From positions 3,511,501-3,575,500 of the forward strand of contig NZ_CP115464.1 in the NCBI RefSeq assembly GCF_027912515.1: a stretch of DNA of 64,000 nucleotides. The letters are read 5' to 3'. This DNA is from Brevundimonas sp. NIBR10. GTDB taxonomy: Bacteria > Pseudomonadota > Alphaproteobacteria > Caulobacterales > Caulobacteraceae. The translations under genes were made by a program, and so were the position numbers. The notes beneath the pieces were generated by a model. The model did not search any database. It was not told the origin of the DNA and saw nothing but the letters and a program-made list of their open reading frames with translations. The first letter of the stretch is position 1. Each line of letters begins with the position of its first letter. Shown here piece after piece: positions 17,551-25,559 of this stretch.

Positions 17551-19782
17551 CTACCCCGCGACCAGTCCGAAATCCGCCACCCGGCCCATGACATCCCGCA
17601 CCTGACCCAGCAGTTTCAGCCGGTTGTCGCGTTCCTCAGCCACATCCGAGTTGACCATCACGTCCGTGAAAAACGCATCCACCGGCGCGCGCAGGCGGGC
17701 GAGCGCGGTCATGGCGACGGCGAAATCCTCGGTGTCCAGCGCGGTGTCCACGGCGGTGCGGGCGGCGTCGGCGGCGAAGGCGAGCGTGGTCTCGGCCTCG
17801 GGCTGGTTGGGCAGGCCGGTCTGGACCATGCCGGTGGGGATATCCCCCTTCTTCGCCTCGGCCTTGAGGATGTTGGACGCGCGCTTGTACCCGGCCAGCA
17901 GATTGGCCCCGTCGTCGGTGGCTAGGAAAGCATCCAGCGCCTCGACCCTGCGGACGATGCGGACGAGGTCGTCGTCGCCGAGCGCGAAGACGGCGTCCAC
18001 GAGATCGTGGCGCTTGCCCTGGTCGCGGAGGAGGACCTTCAGGCGATCGGCGAAGAAGGCGAGGAGATCCCCGCTACTGGCACGGGCCTCCGCGTTTGCA
18101 GTGTCAATCTGCTTTTGGAGTTCGTCCCTATCAATAGGAAGCGGGACTTTAGACTGCTCGATGACATCTAGACTAAGGTGCTGACGAACTGCCACCATTT
18201 GCTCGGCCGCCAAATGTGTCGATCGACTGATGGCGTTAAGTCGCACTATCGCGCCAGCAAACTTGGCCATCGCTAGGAACGGAAACCGCGATGCATTTTC
18301 CAGTACCAGCCTGATCACCCCCAGCGCCGCCCGGCGCAGCGCGAACGGGTCCTTGGAGCCGGTGGGCTTTTCGTCGATGGCGAAGAAGCCGACGAGGGTG
18401 TCGAGCTTGTCGGCCAGGGCGACGGCGACGGTCAGGGGGGCGGTGGGGACCGTGTCGGCCGGACCCTGAGGCTTGTAGTGATCGCGGATGGCGTCGGCGA
18501 CGGCGGCGGACTGACCGAAGGCGCGGGCGTAGTAGCCGCCCATGACGCCCTGCAGTTCCGGGAACTCGCCGACCATGCCGGAGGCGAGGTCAGCCTTGGC
18601 GAGGCGGGCGGCGCGTTCGGCCTCGTCGGGATTGGCGCCGACCAGGGGGGCGATTTCGCGGGCCAATGCCGCGATGCGGTCGACGCGTTCGGCCAGGGTG
18701 CCCAGTTTGGCGTGGAAGGTGACGCCCTGAAGCTTTGCGTTCCAGGCGTCGAAGCCGGTCTTGAGGTCCTCGTCCCAGAAGAAGCGGGCGTCGTTCAGGC
18801 GGGCGGACAGGACGCGACTGTTGCCGGCGGCCAGGGCCACGCCGCCGTCGGAGGCCTCGACATTGGCGACCACGAGGAAATTGGGGGCCAACTTGCCGGT
18901 CGCGGGGTCACGCACCGCGAAATACTTCTGGTGAACCTTCATCGACAGGCGGACGACCTCGGGCGGCAGGTCGAGGAACTGCGGGTCCATGTCGCCCAGG
19001 ATCGGCGTCGGCCATTCGGCGAGACCGGCGACCTCGTGCAGCAGGCCGTCGTCGTCGACCAGTTCCAGCCCCCGCGCGTGGCAGGCGGCGCGGGCACCCT
19101 CGAGGATCTTCAGCTTGCGGTCGGCGACGTCGAGGATGACGTGGTTGGCTTCAAGCTGTTTGCGGTAGTCGGCGAAGTCGCGGACCTTGAGCGGGCGGCC
19201 CGTGCCCATGAACCGGTGGCCCTCGGTGGTGTCGCCGGAGGCGATGCCGCGAAGGACCTCGTCCTGGGTCGGAGGCGGCGCGCCGTCGTCGATGACGAAG
19301 GGCACCACGGCCCCGTCGAACAGGCAGACGATCCGCTTCAGCGGCCGCACCCAGCGCAGGGTGGCGTCGGCCCAGCGCATCGACTTGGGCCAGGGGAAGG
19401 CGCGGACGATGGCTTCGACCGTCTCGGCGATGACGGCGGGGGTCGGACGGCCCGCCTCGTTGATCACGGCGAACAGGACGCCGTCGCGCTCGGTCAGCTG
19501 ATCGCGGGTCAGTCCGGTCTTGCGCAGGAAGCCTTCGAGCGCCTGTTCCGGCGCATTGGCGCGGGGGCCCTTGATCTCTTCGGCGCGGTCGGGCGTGGCG
19601 GTCGGCAGGCCCTCGATCACCAGGGTCAGGCGACGTGGCCCGGCGAAGGTGGTCAGGGCATCCCAGGTCAGGCCGGCGGCCTTCAGCCGTTCGGTCGCCA
19701 TCCGCTCCAGATCGCGCGCGGCGCCCGGCTGCATCCGGGCGGGGATTTCTTCGGAGAACAGTTCGAGGAGGAGTTGGGACAT
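17551..19782 (-). CDS. glyS: Glycyl-tRNA synthetase beta subunit
   Basis: Beta subunit of the alpha2-beta2 bacterial GlyRS, responsible for tRNA binding. The 743-residue product begins [20 protein letters not shown], with LVPRK-type FEIGTEELP region replaced by the alphaproteobacterial variant, and has EEIKGPRANAPEQALEGFLRK, RVLSARLNDARFFWDED, FHAKLGTLAERVDRI and ALADKLDTLVGFFAI. The start overlaps the glyQ stop by one base. Odd feature: bases of about 18075-18300 are visibly richer in A+T than the rest (hand count about 47% G+C over 18121-18180) and use codons such as AGG and ATT that are rare elsewhere in the gene. Confidence 0.96.
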   Translation of the reverse strand: MSQLLLELFSEEIPARMQPGAARDLERMATERLKAAGLTWDALTTFAGPRRLTLVIEGLPTATPDRAEEIKGPRANAPEQALEGFLRKTGLTRDQLTERDGVLFAVINEAGRPTPAVIAETVEAIVRAFPWPKSMRWADATLRWVRPLKRIVCLFDGAVVPFVIDDGAPPPTQDEVLRGIASGDTTEGHRFMGTGRPLKVRDFADYRKQLEANHVILDVADRKLKILEGARAACHARGLELVDDDGLLHEVAGLAEWPTPILGDMDPQFLDLPPEVVRLSMKVHQKYFAVRDPATGKLAPNFLVVANVEASDGGVALAAGNSRVLSARLNDARFFWDEDLKTGFDAWNAKLQGVTFHAKLGTLAERVDRIAALAREIAPLVGANPDEAERAARLAKADLASGMVGEFPELQGVMGGYYARAFGQSAAVADAIRDHYKPQGPADTVPTAPLTVAVALADKLDTLVGFFAIDEKPTGSKDPFALRRAALGVIRLVLENASRFPFLAMAKFAGAIVRLNAISRSTHLAAEQMVAVRQHLSLDVIEQSKVPLPIDRDELQKQIDTANAEARASSGDLLAFFADRLKVLLRDQGKRHDLVDAVFALGDDDLVRIVRRVEALDAFLATDDGANLLAGYKRASNILKAEAKKGDIPTGMVQTGLPNQPEAETTLAFAADAARTAVDTALDTEDFAVAMTALARLRAPVDAFFTDVMVNSDVAEERDNRLKLLGQVRDVMGRVADFGLVAG

Positions 19783-20681
19783 CAGGCGGCCTCCGCCTTT
19801 TCACGCTCGACGTAGGCGACCGCACACGCCTTACACAGGTCCCGAATGCGGCCGATGTAGCTCTGGCGTTCGGCGACGGCGATGGCGCCGCGGGCGTCCA
19901 TCAGGTTGAACAGGTGGGATGCCTTCAGGACCTGATCGTAGGCGGGCAGAACCAGTTGCTGGCCTTGCGGGCCGGTCATGGCGAGCAGGCGACGGCTTTC
20001 GGCCTCCATGTCCTCGAAGCGGCGTTTCAGCCCCTCGACGTCGTAACCGTGGAAATTGGCTTCCGACTGCTGACGCTCGTTCTCGAGGAAGACCTCGCCG
20101 TAGGTCAGGCCGTCCTTGTTGAACTTCAGATCATAGACGTTGTCGACGCCCTGAACGTACATGGCCAGACGCTCCAGCCCGTAGGTCAGCTCGCCCGAGA
20201 CGACGTCGACCTCGATGCCGCCGACGCCCTGGAAATAGGTGAACTGCGTCACCTCCATGCCGTCGCACCAAACCTCCCAGCCCAGGCCCCAGGCACCGAC
20301 GGTGGGGTTTTCCCAGTCGTCCTCGACGAAGCGGATGTCGTGCAGTTTCGGGTCGATGCCGATGGCGCGGAGCGACCCCAGATACAGGTCCTGGAGGTCG
20401 TCGGGGTTGGGCTTCAGGATGACCTGGAACTGGTAGTAGTGCTGGAGGCGGTTGGGGTTCTCGCCATAGCGGCCGTCGCCCGGGCGGCGGCTGGGTTGGA
20501 CGTAGGCGGCCTTCCACGGCTTCTTGCCGAGCGCGCGCAGCACGGTCGCCGGATGCAGGGTGCCGGCACCGACCTCGACGTCATACGGCTGTAGCAGGGC
20601 GCAGCCCTTGTCGCCCCAGTATCGCTGGAGGGTCAGGATCAGGTCCTGGAACGAGAGCGGTTCGGTCGGGGTGTGGGGCAA
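19782..20681 (-). CDS. glyQ: Glycyl-tRNA synthetase alpha subunit
   Basis: Catalytic class II subunit that activates glycine. The 299-residue product has the typical N-terminus [20 protein letters not shown], the segments [20 protein letters not shown] and [35 protein letters not shown], the acidic-pocket region [20 protein letters not shown], and [15 protein letters not shown] as motif 3. Length and motifs are canonical. It is followed in the same operon by glyS. Confidence 0.98.
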   Translation of the reverse strand: MPHTPTEPLSFQDLILTLQRYWGDKGCALLQPYDVEVGAGTLHPATVLRALGKKPWKAAYVQPSRRPGDGRYGENPNRLQHYYQFQVILKPNPDDLQDLYLGSLRAIGIDPKLHDIRFVEDDWENPTVGAWGLGWEVWCDGMEVTQFTYFQGVGGIEVDVVSGELTYGLERLAMYVQGVDNVYDLKFNKDGLTYGEVFLENERQQSEANFHGYDVEGLKRRFEDMEAESRRLLAMTGPQGQQLVLPAYDQVLKASHLFNLMDARGAIAVAERQSYIGRIRDLCKACAVAYVEREKAEAA

Positions 20682-20769
20682 GGCGGGCGGGCTTTTTCAG
20701 GGCTGGCGGATGGCGGCGGACCCTAGAGCGCGCGGTCGAAAAACGAAACCCGGCAATAGCGCAAAGAAA

Positions 20770-20797
20770 CGCCCCGGCCGCGTGGGCGACCGGGGCG
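20770..20797 (-). terminator. Rho-independent terminator of the fasciclin gene
   Basis: Read on the minus strand, GCCCCGG (20796-20790) pairs with CCGGGGC (20777-20771), followed by GTTTCTTTG. It lies about 40 bases after the stop of the fasciclin gene. Confidence 0.75.
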
Positions 20798-20835
20798 AAG
20801 CTGTCAGGCGACCCTGCAGGGGCCAACTGCAATCC

Positions 20836-21843
20836 TTAGCCTTGCGGCGTGGGGACCGGAGCCGGGGCCGGGGCGGGCTTGGGAGCGGGAGTCGGCGACG
20901 GGGTCGGAGCCGTGTCGTCGCTGTCCGGGTCACCCTCAACCGGCGGGGTCGGGGCGGGGGGCGTCGTGGTCGACGGCGTCATCGACGACGGAGCCATGTT
21001 CGACGGTGCCATCGTGGACGGAGCCGAGGCCGGCGGGGTGGCGACCGGCGGCGTGGCTTCATCGGCGGGCGGGGTCATTTCGGCTTCCTCGGCCGGGGGC
21101 GCGGCCTCGGTGGTGTCCTCGTCCATGGTGGTCGCGGCAGGCGGCGTCACGGGCGGGGTGGCGGCGGGCGCTTCCTCGGCCGGGGCGGCGGCGTCTTCTT
21201 CCGCATCACCCGAGGCGACCTGGGAGGCACCGGGACTCAGCACCTTGTCGATGGCGAAGATGGCGCCGTTGGAGGCGTCGATGTCGGCCGTGGTCACGGT
21301 GGCGTCATCGACCTTGATCGCATCGCCGGTGCCGTCCAGCTGGACCTGGGTGCGGGCGGCGGTTTCGACGCCACCCTTGGTGCCTTCGATCTGGCTGGAG
21401 GACACGTCGGCGACGACCACGTGATACAACAGCAGCTGGCGTAGCTCCTGGGCGTTGGCCGGGTCCATCAGGCGCGTGCGGTCGGCCTCTGGCAGTTCAG
21501 CGAAGGCCGCGTCGGTCGGGGCGAAGATAGAGATGGCCGGCTGGGTCCGCAGGGTCTCGGTCAGCTGGGCATTGTCCAGCGCGGTCAGCAGGGTCGAGAA
21601 CTCGCCCTTGGCCTTCAGGGTGTCGATGATGTTGCCGGCGGTGGCGGGCGTCTCGGCCGAGGCCGTCTGGCTCGCGGCGGGAGCCGGCGTGGTCTGGGTC
21701 GCGGCCGGGGCAGTCGATGGCGACGTCGCGGGCATCTCAGCCGGGGTTTCCGGAGCGGGGGTCGTCGCGCTCTGGGCAAAGGCGGCCGGGGCGGCGAACA
21801 GGGCGACGGCGGCGGTAGCGGTCAGCAGGCGAGTGCGAAGCAT
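20836..21843 (-). CDS. Secreted fasciclin-domain protein with long Pro/Ala/Thr-rich tail
   Basis: A 335-residue protein: signal peptide (residues 1-23, AAPAAFAQ), a Pro/Thr/Ala linker, one FAS1 domain at about 70-200 (IIDTLKAKGEFSTLLTALDN, then SIFAPTDAAFAEL, LLLYHVVVADVS, DIDASNGAIFAIDKVL), and then some 130 residues of low-complexity Pro/Ala/Thr/Glu sequence with MAPSNMAPSSMTPS-type repeats. FAS1 domains mediate adhesion or binding of small ligands; the tail may span or associate with cell-wall material. The H2 motif (LLYHVV) is intact. It is one of four fasciclin genes in the window and the only one with this tail. Confidence 0.9.
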   Translation of the reverse strand: MLRTRLLTATAAVALFAAPAAFAQSATTPAPETPAEMPATSPSTAPAATQTTPAPAASQTASAETPATAGNIIDTLKAKGEFSTLLTALDNAQLTETLRTQPAISIFAPTDAAFAELPEADRTRLMDPANAQELRQLLLYHVVVADVSSSQIEGTKGGVETAARTQVQLDGTGDAIKVDDATVTTADIDASNGAIFAIDKVLSPGASQVASGDAEEDAAAPAEEAPAATPPVTPPAATTMDEDTTEAAPPAEEAEMTPPADEATPPVATPPASAPSTMAPSNMAPSSMTPSTTTPPAPTPPVEGDPDSDDTAPTPSPTPAPKPAPAPAPVPTPQG

Positions 21844-22054
21844 GGTGGGTATCCTTCTTGTAATCGTGGGGGGCCGCGAGCCTGATGCTCACGGACGGTT
21901 ACTCGACGTTACTCGGAGGACAAAACTCGGAAGCGCGACGGCAGTTCCATGACACAGCGATATTCTGAACAAGCTCTACCGTTAGCGGTGCTATTCAGAA
22001 GCTATACTGTGACGACGGTCACAAGACTGCCCGCAAAGGGCCTCAAACGGCGGC
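21844..22054. promoter_or_regulatory. Intergenic region with nested inverted repeats (ispE end, fasciclin promoter)
   Basis: This 211-base gap is richer in A+T than its surroundings between about 21950 and 22025. TTCTGAA (21963-21969) and TTCAGAA (21994-22000) form a 7-bp inverted repeat with an inner ACCG-TTAG-CGGT hairpin. A second short inverted repeat, GTGAC-N4-GTCAC, spans 22009-22022. Since ispE ends at 22055, the hairpin may mark its transcript end, although no T-run follows. The fasciclin promoter must lie here too. No site is proven. Confidence 0.35.
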
Positions 22055-22927
22055 TTACGGCCGTTGATCGCCCAGGACGGTGCGCGCGACCCACCAGCCC
22101 GCATGTCGGGCCTGTAGCGCGCGCGTGGCCTCGTCGGCGTCCCGTGCTGTGTCGAACAGGGCAAAGACCGTGGCCCCCGAACCCGACATCCGCACCAGCC
22201 CGACCCAAGGGCAGGCCGCGAGGTCGGCGAGGGCTTCGGCGACAGCGGGGGCGACGGTCAGGGCCGGAGCCTCCAGATCGTTGCGCTGTGCCGCCAGCCA
22301 GCGGATCACGCCGGTAGGGCTGACGTCGGCGGGATCGGCCGGGCGATCGGGCGCGCCGACGGGCCGTACGTCATAGGCGCGATAGACCGCACCGGTCGAA
22401 CAGGCGACGCCCGGATTGACCAGGACGGCGTGCAGCGGTGGCATCCAGACGGCGTCGCTGAGGTCGCCGCCGATGCCCTCCGCCCAGGCGGTGCGGGCCC
22501 GCAGACACATGGGGCCGTCCGCGCCGATAACGGCTGCGACGGTTTCGAGAGCGGCGTCGTCGATGTCGAGATCGAGCGCCGTCCGCGCCAGACGCAGGGC
22601 CGCGCCGGCGTCGGAGGAGCCTCCGCCCATACCGGCCGCGATCGGCAACCGCTTGTCGAGGGTGACCTTCAGCGGCGGCTCTCCGCTGCCGGTGGCCTGG
22701 CCTAGGGCCCGGAGCGCGCGCAGGATCAGGTTGTCCCCCTCCCCGTCCAGGCCTGCGCCGAACGGGCCGTTGACGGTCAGGGACAGCCGGTCGGCGGGCT
22801 CGACCGTGACGACGTCGCCGACGTCGGCGAAGGCGACGAGGCTGGCCAGGGGGTGATAGCCGTCCGCCCGGACCGGCCCGACATGCAGGCACAGGTTGAC
22901 CTTGGCGGGAGCGAGCGCGGAGATCAC
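22055..22927 (-). CDS. ispE: 4-diphosphocytidyl-2-C-methyl-D-erythritol kinase
   Basis: GHMP kinase of the MEP isoprenoid pathway; phosphorylates CDP-methylerythritol. The 290-residue product begins ISALAPAKVNLCLHVGP, followed by RADGYHPLASLVAFADVGD, the ATP-binding glycine loop LPIAAGMGGGSSDAGAALRL, and the GHMP C-terminal VGLVRMSGSGATVFALF. No ATG is available: I place the start at the GTG 22927, nine bases past the stop of the upstream TPR gene; an overlapping CTG lies at 22939. Translation is probably coupled to the TPR gene. Confidence 0.93.
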   Translation of the reverse strand: MISALAPAKVNLCLHVGPVRADGYHPLASLVAFADVGDVVTVEPADRLSLTVNGPFGAGLDGEGDNLILRALRALGQATGSGEPPLKVTLDKRLPIAAGMGGGSSDAGAALRLARTALDLDIDDAALETVAAVIGADGPMCLRARTAWAEGIGGDLSDAVWMPPLHAVLVNPGVACSTGAVYRAYDVRPVGAPDRPADPADVSPTGVIRWLAAQRNDLEAPALTVAPAVAEALADLAACPWVGLVRMSGSGATVFALFDTARDADEATRALQARHAGWWVARTVLGDQRP

Positions 22928-22935
22928 CGCCGACG

Positions 22936-24846
22936 TCAGAGGTCGCCGCCCCCGGTCGCGGGCCCGGAGGTCGGGCCGGACAACGGATCTGGCAGGCCGT
23001 CGGCGATCTTGGTTTCGACCTCGGCGCGGCGCTCGGCGTCCGGGTCCAGAGTCAGGACGCGGTTCCATTGCCAGCCCGCCTCGCGACGGCGGCCCACCCG
23101 CCAGTAGGCGTCGCCGAGATGGTCATTGATCTCGGCGTTGGCGGGTTCTTTCGACACGGCTTCTTCGAGCGTGGCGACGGCGGTCTCGAACTGGCCCTGA
23201 CGGAACTGGGCCCAGCCGAGCGAGTCCTGGATATTGCCGTCCTCGGGGTCGGCGGCGTGGGCGCGGGCGATCAGGGCGGCCCCCTCCTCCACCCGGGTGC
23301 CGTTGTCGACCCAGAGATAGCCGAGATAGTTGAGGAAGGCGGGCTGGTCCGGCTGATCGGCCAGGGCGGCCTGAAGCTCGGCCTCGGCCTCGGCGACGCG
23401 ACCGGCACCTTCCAGCGCCGCGCCGCGCAGGAAGCGCACCTCACCGGCGGGGTTCGCGCCGCCCAGGACGGGGCCGATCAACAGGGCCAGGGCCTCGTCG
23501 TTACGCTTGAGCTCGACCAGCTGCGCGGCCAGGGCGAAGGCGACCTCGGGGCTTTCGGGAGCGGCGGCATAGGCCTTCTGGAACTCGACGAGGGCGTCGT
23601 CGGGCCGCTCGTCCTTGCCGAAGCTCTGGCCCATCAGGACGCGGGCGACGGCGTACTCGGCGCGGCTGGAGGGGGCGACCTCGGCCAGGACGTTGCGGGC
23701 GGCGGCGTCGAGACCGGCCAGGGTCAGGTAGCGGGCCAGCTGAAGCCGGACACCGTCGTCGGGCTCCACGTTCAGGGCCAGCCGGGTGTAGACGGCGGCG
23801 AACTCATTGGCCCCGCCCTGGGACGCATAGGCCGAGGCCAGCAGCAGGCCGCGCACCACGCCCTGACGGTCCGTGGGCAGACGGGGCGCGCGGCCGCCGC
23901 TCTCGGCGCGGGCGCGGGCGGCGATCAGGGTCGGGTTGGTCGGCTGCATGGCCAGGGCGGCGTCATAGACGGCGACCGCTTCGTCGCGACGGCGGCGGCG
24001 CTCCAGAAACTCGCCATAGCCGATGACGATGGCGGGCTGGGCGCCGGGGGCCGTCGCGACGGATTTGTAGGCCGTGTCGGCCTCGTCGTTGCGGCGGCGG
24101 CGTTCCAGCAACTGGGCGCGCTGGAACAACATCAGCTGGCTGAGAGAATCTGTCGCGCCCGGCGACGGCGACAGCAGGGCCAGGTCCCAGTCCCCGGCCG
24201 AGGCGGCGATCCACGGCTGGACCAGCAGCGCCGCGACCGCATGGGGCGGGCGGATCGGCGAGGCCTTGATCGAGGCGATGGCGGCCCGGGCATTGCCGTG
24301 GACGAAGCCCTGCACCGCCGCGACCAGCCGCCCGGCCTCGCCCAGCACGGCCGGGACGCCGGGGCCGCTGGGCGCCGCGACGGCGGCGTCATCGAGGTCG
24401 CCGGACAACAGGGCGGCGGTGAAGGCCTGTTCGCGGATCAGGGGCTGTTCCGGCGTCAGGGCCAGGACCTCGGACAGATAGGCCGCGCCCTGGACGTTCG
24501 CGCCCGCCTGATCCTCGGCCGACCGGCCGGCCAGATAGCGCCCGGCCAGATACAGGCCATAGGCGGTGCGCCCCTCACGGTCGCGCGGCGCGGGGGCCCA
24601 GACGGCGGGGATGGGGGTGACGGCGGGGGCGGCGGGCGGCGGCAGGGGGGCGGAGGCGTCGGGGGCCTCGTCCTCCGGCGCGTCGGCCTCGGGCTCGGTC
24701 GGCAGCGGCGGGATGGTGCCCAGCGGCGTGATCGACGGCGACGGGGGACGTTCAGCCGGGGCGGCGTCCTGGGCGAAGGCGGGGGTGGTCAGAGCGCCGA
24801 TGGCCGCGAACGACAGCAGGGACAGGCGGAGGCTTCGGAAGGTCAT
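22936..24846 (-). CDS. Periplasmic tetratricopeptide-repeat protein
   Basis: A 636-residue protein with a signal peptide (MTFRSLRLSLLSFAAIGALT, cut near AFAQDA), a Pro-rich spacer (residues 30-85), and then an all-helical body of TPR-like repeats to the end. The best repeats are AVYDAALAMQPTNPTLIAAR, DDALVEFQKAYAAAPESPEV, AEAELQAALADQPDQPAFLN, YLGYLWVDNGTRVEEGAALI and AVATLEEAVSKEPANAEIND. TPR arrays bind partner proteins; the partner here is unknown. It lies directly upstream of ispE in one unit, an arrangement I associate with Caulobacterales. Confidence 0.88.
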   Translation of the reverse strand: MTFRSLRLSLLSFAAIGALTTPAFAQDAAPAERPPSPSITPLGTIPPLPTEPEADAPEDEAPDASAPLPPPAAPAVTPIPAVWAPAPRDREGRTAYGLYLAGRYLAGRSAEDQAGANVQGAAYLSEVLALTPEQPLIREQAFTAALLSGDLDDAAVAAPSGPGVPAVLGEAGRLVAAVQGFVHGNARAAIASIKASPIRPPHAVAALLVQPWIAASAGDWDLALLSPSPGATDSLSQLMLFQRAQLLERRRRNDEADTAYKSVATAPGAQPAIVIGYGEFLERRRRRDEAVAVYDAALAMQPTNPTLIAARARAESGGRAPRLPTDRQGVVRGLLLASAYASQGGANEFAAVYTRLALNVEPDDGVRLQLARYLTLAGLDAAARNVLAEVAPSSRAEYAVARVLMGQSFGKDERPDDALVEFQKAYAAAPESPEVAFALAAQLVELKRNDEALALLIGPVLGGANPAGEVRFLRGAALEGAGRVAEAEAELQAALADQPDQPAFLNYLGYLWVDNGTRVEEGAALIARAHAADPEDGNIQDSLGWAQFRQGQFETAVATLEEAVSKEPANAEINDHLGDAYWRVGRRREAGWQWNRVLTLDPDAERRAEVETKIADGLPDPLSGPTSGPATGGGDL

Positions 24847-24906
24847 GGTGCGAACGTCGCCACTTTAGCGGCCGGCCGCAAGGGCCTCGGTGCTATCCCT
24901 CGACGC

Positions 24907-25548
24907 TCAGCGCGTCAGCACCACGTGGGTGGCCAGTTCGGTCGAGACCGATTCCGTCACACGATAGCCCAGCCCCGGCAGGTCGATCCCCGCGAAAAGT
25001 GACTCGCCTTGGCCCAGAAGCACGGGCGAGATCACCAGGTGCAGTTCGTCGATGGCGCCCGCCAGCAGGTACTGGCGCACCGTCGAGACGCCGCCGCCGA
25101 TCTTGACGTCGAGGTCGCCGGCGGCAGCCTTTGCCTGGGTCAGGGCGGATTCGATGCCGTCGGTGACGAAGTGGAAGATGGTGCCGCCTTCCATCTCGAT
25201 GGGCGGGCGAGGGTAGTGGGTCAGGATGTAGGTGGGGGCGTGATAGGGCGGGTTGTCGCCCCACCAGCCCTTCCACACGTCATCGGGCCAGTCACCTCGA
25301 ACGGGGCCGAACATGTTGCGGCCCAGGATGAAGGCGCCGAACCCCGCCATGGAGGCGCGGCCGAAGCGGTCATCGACGCCTTCGGTGCCGCCCTCCTTGC
25401 CGATCATCGTCTGGAAGCTGCGGGTCGGGTAGAACCAGTTGTGCAGTTCCGGGCCCCGCAGGCCGAGCGGGTTCTCCCGCGACTGGTCCGGTCCGGCGCC
25501 GAAGCCGTCGATGGAGACGGCGAATCCCGCGACACGCACCCTGGCCAT
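24907..25548 (-). CDS. RibD C-terminal / dihydrofolate reductase-fold protein
   Basis: A 213-residue protein with the fold of the RibD reductase domain and DHFR: RVAGFAVSIDGFGAGPDQS at the N-terminus, AFILGRNMFGPVRGDW, PTYILTHYPRPPIEMEGGT, the dinucleotide-binding KIGGGVSTVRQYLLAGAID, and LHLVISPVLLGQGESLF. Stand-alone members are NADPH-dependent reductases of unknown substrate, often sold as DHFR-like. Start ATG at 25548, with GGAG 8 bases upstream, is preferred over the GTG at 25554. It follows the ETF-QO gene after 11 bases, but no functional link is evident. Confidence 0.85.
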   Translation of the reverse strand: MARVRVAGFAVSIDGFGAGPDQSRENPLGLRGPELHNWFYPTRSFQTMIGKEGGTEGVDDRFGRASMAGFGAFILGRNMFGPVRGDWPDDVWKGWWGDNPPYHAPTYILTHYPRPPIEMEGGTIFHFVTDGIESALTQAKAAAGDLDVKIGGGVSTVRQYLLAGAIDELHLVISPVLLGQGESLFAGIDLPGLGYRVTESVSTELATHVVLTR

Positions 25549-25559
25549 GACCACCGCTC

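Noticed and set aside
21949-22317. Plus-strand frame of 122 codons starting in the A+T-rich gap
   Set aside because: It runs into and opposite the ispE gene and changes to Arg/Pro-rich shadow sequence there; no ribosome-binding site.
23068-25002. Long plus-strand open frame of 644 codons opposite the TPR gene
   Set aside because: It is Gly/Asp/Arg/Gln-rich with no domain, lies exactly opposite a gene with a signal peptide and TPR repeats, and is what the complement of GC-rich coding DNA yields.
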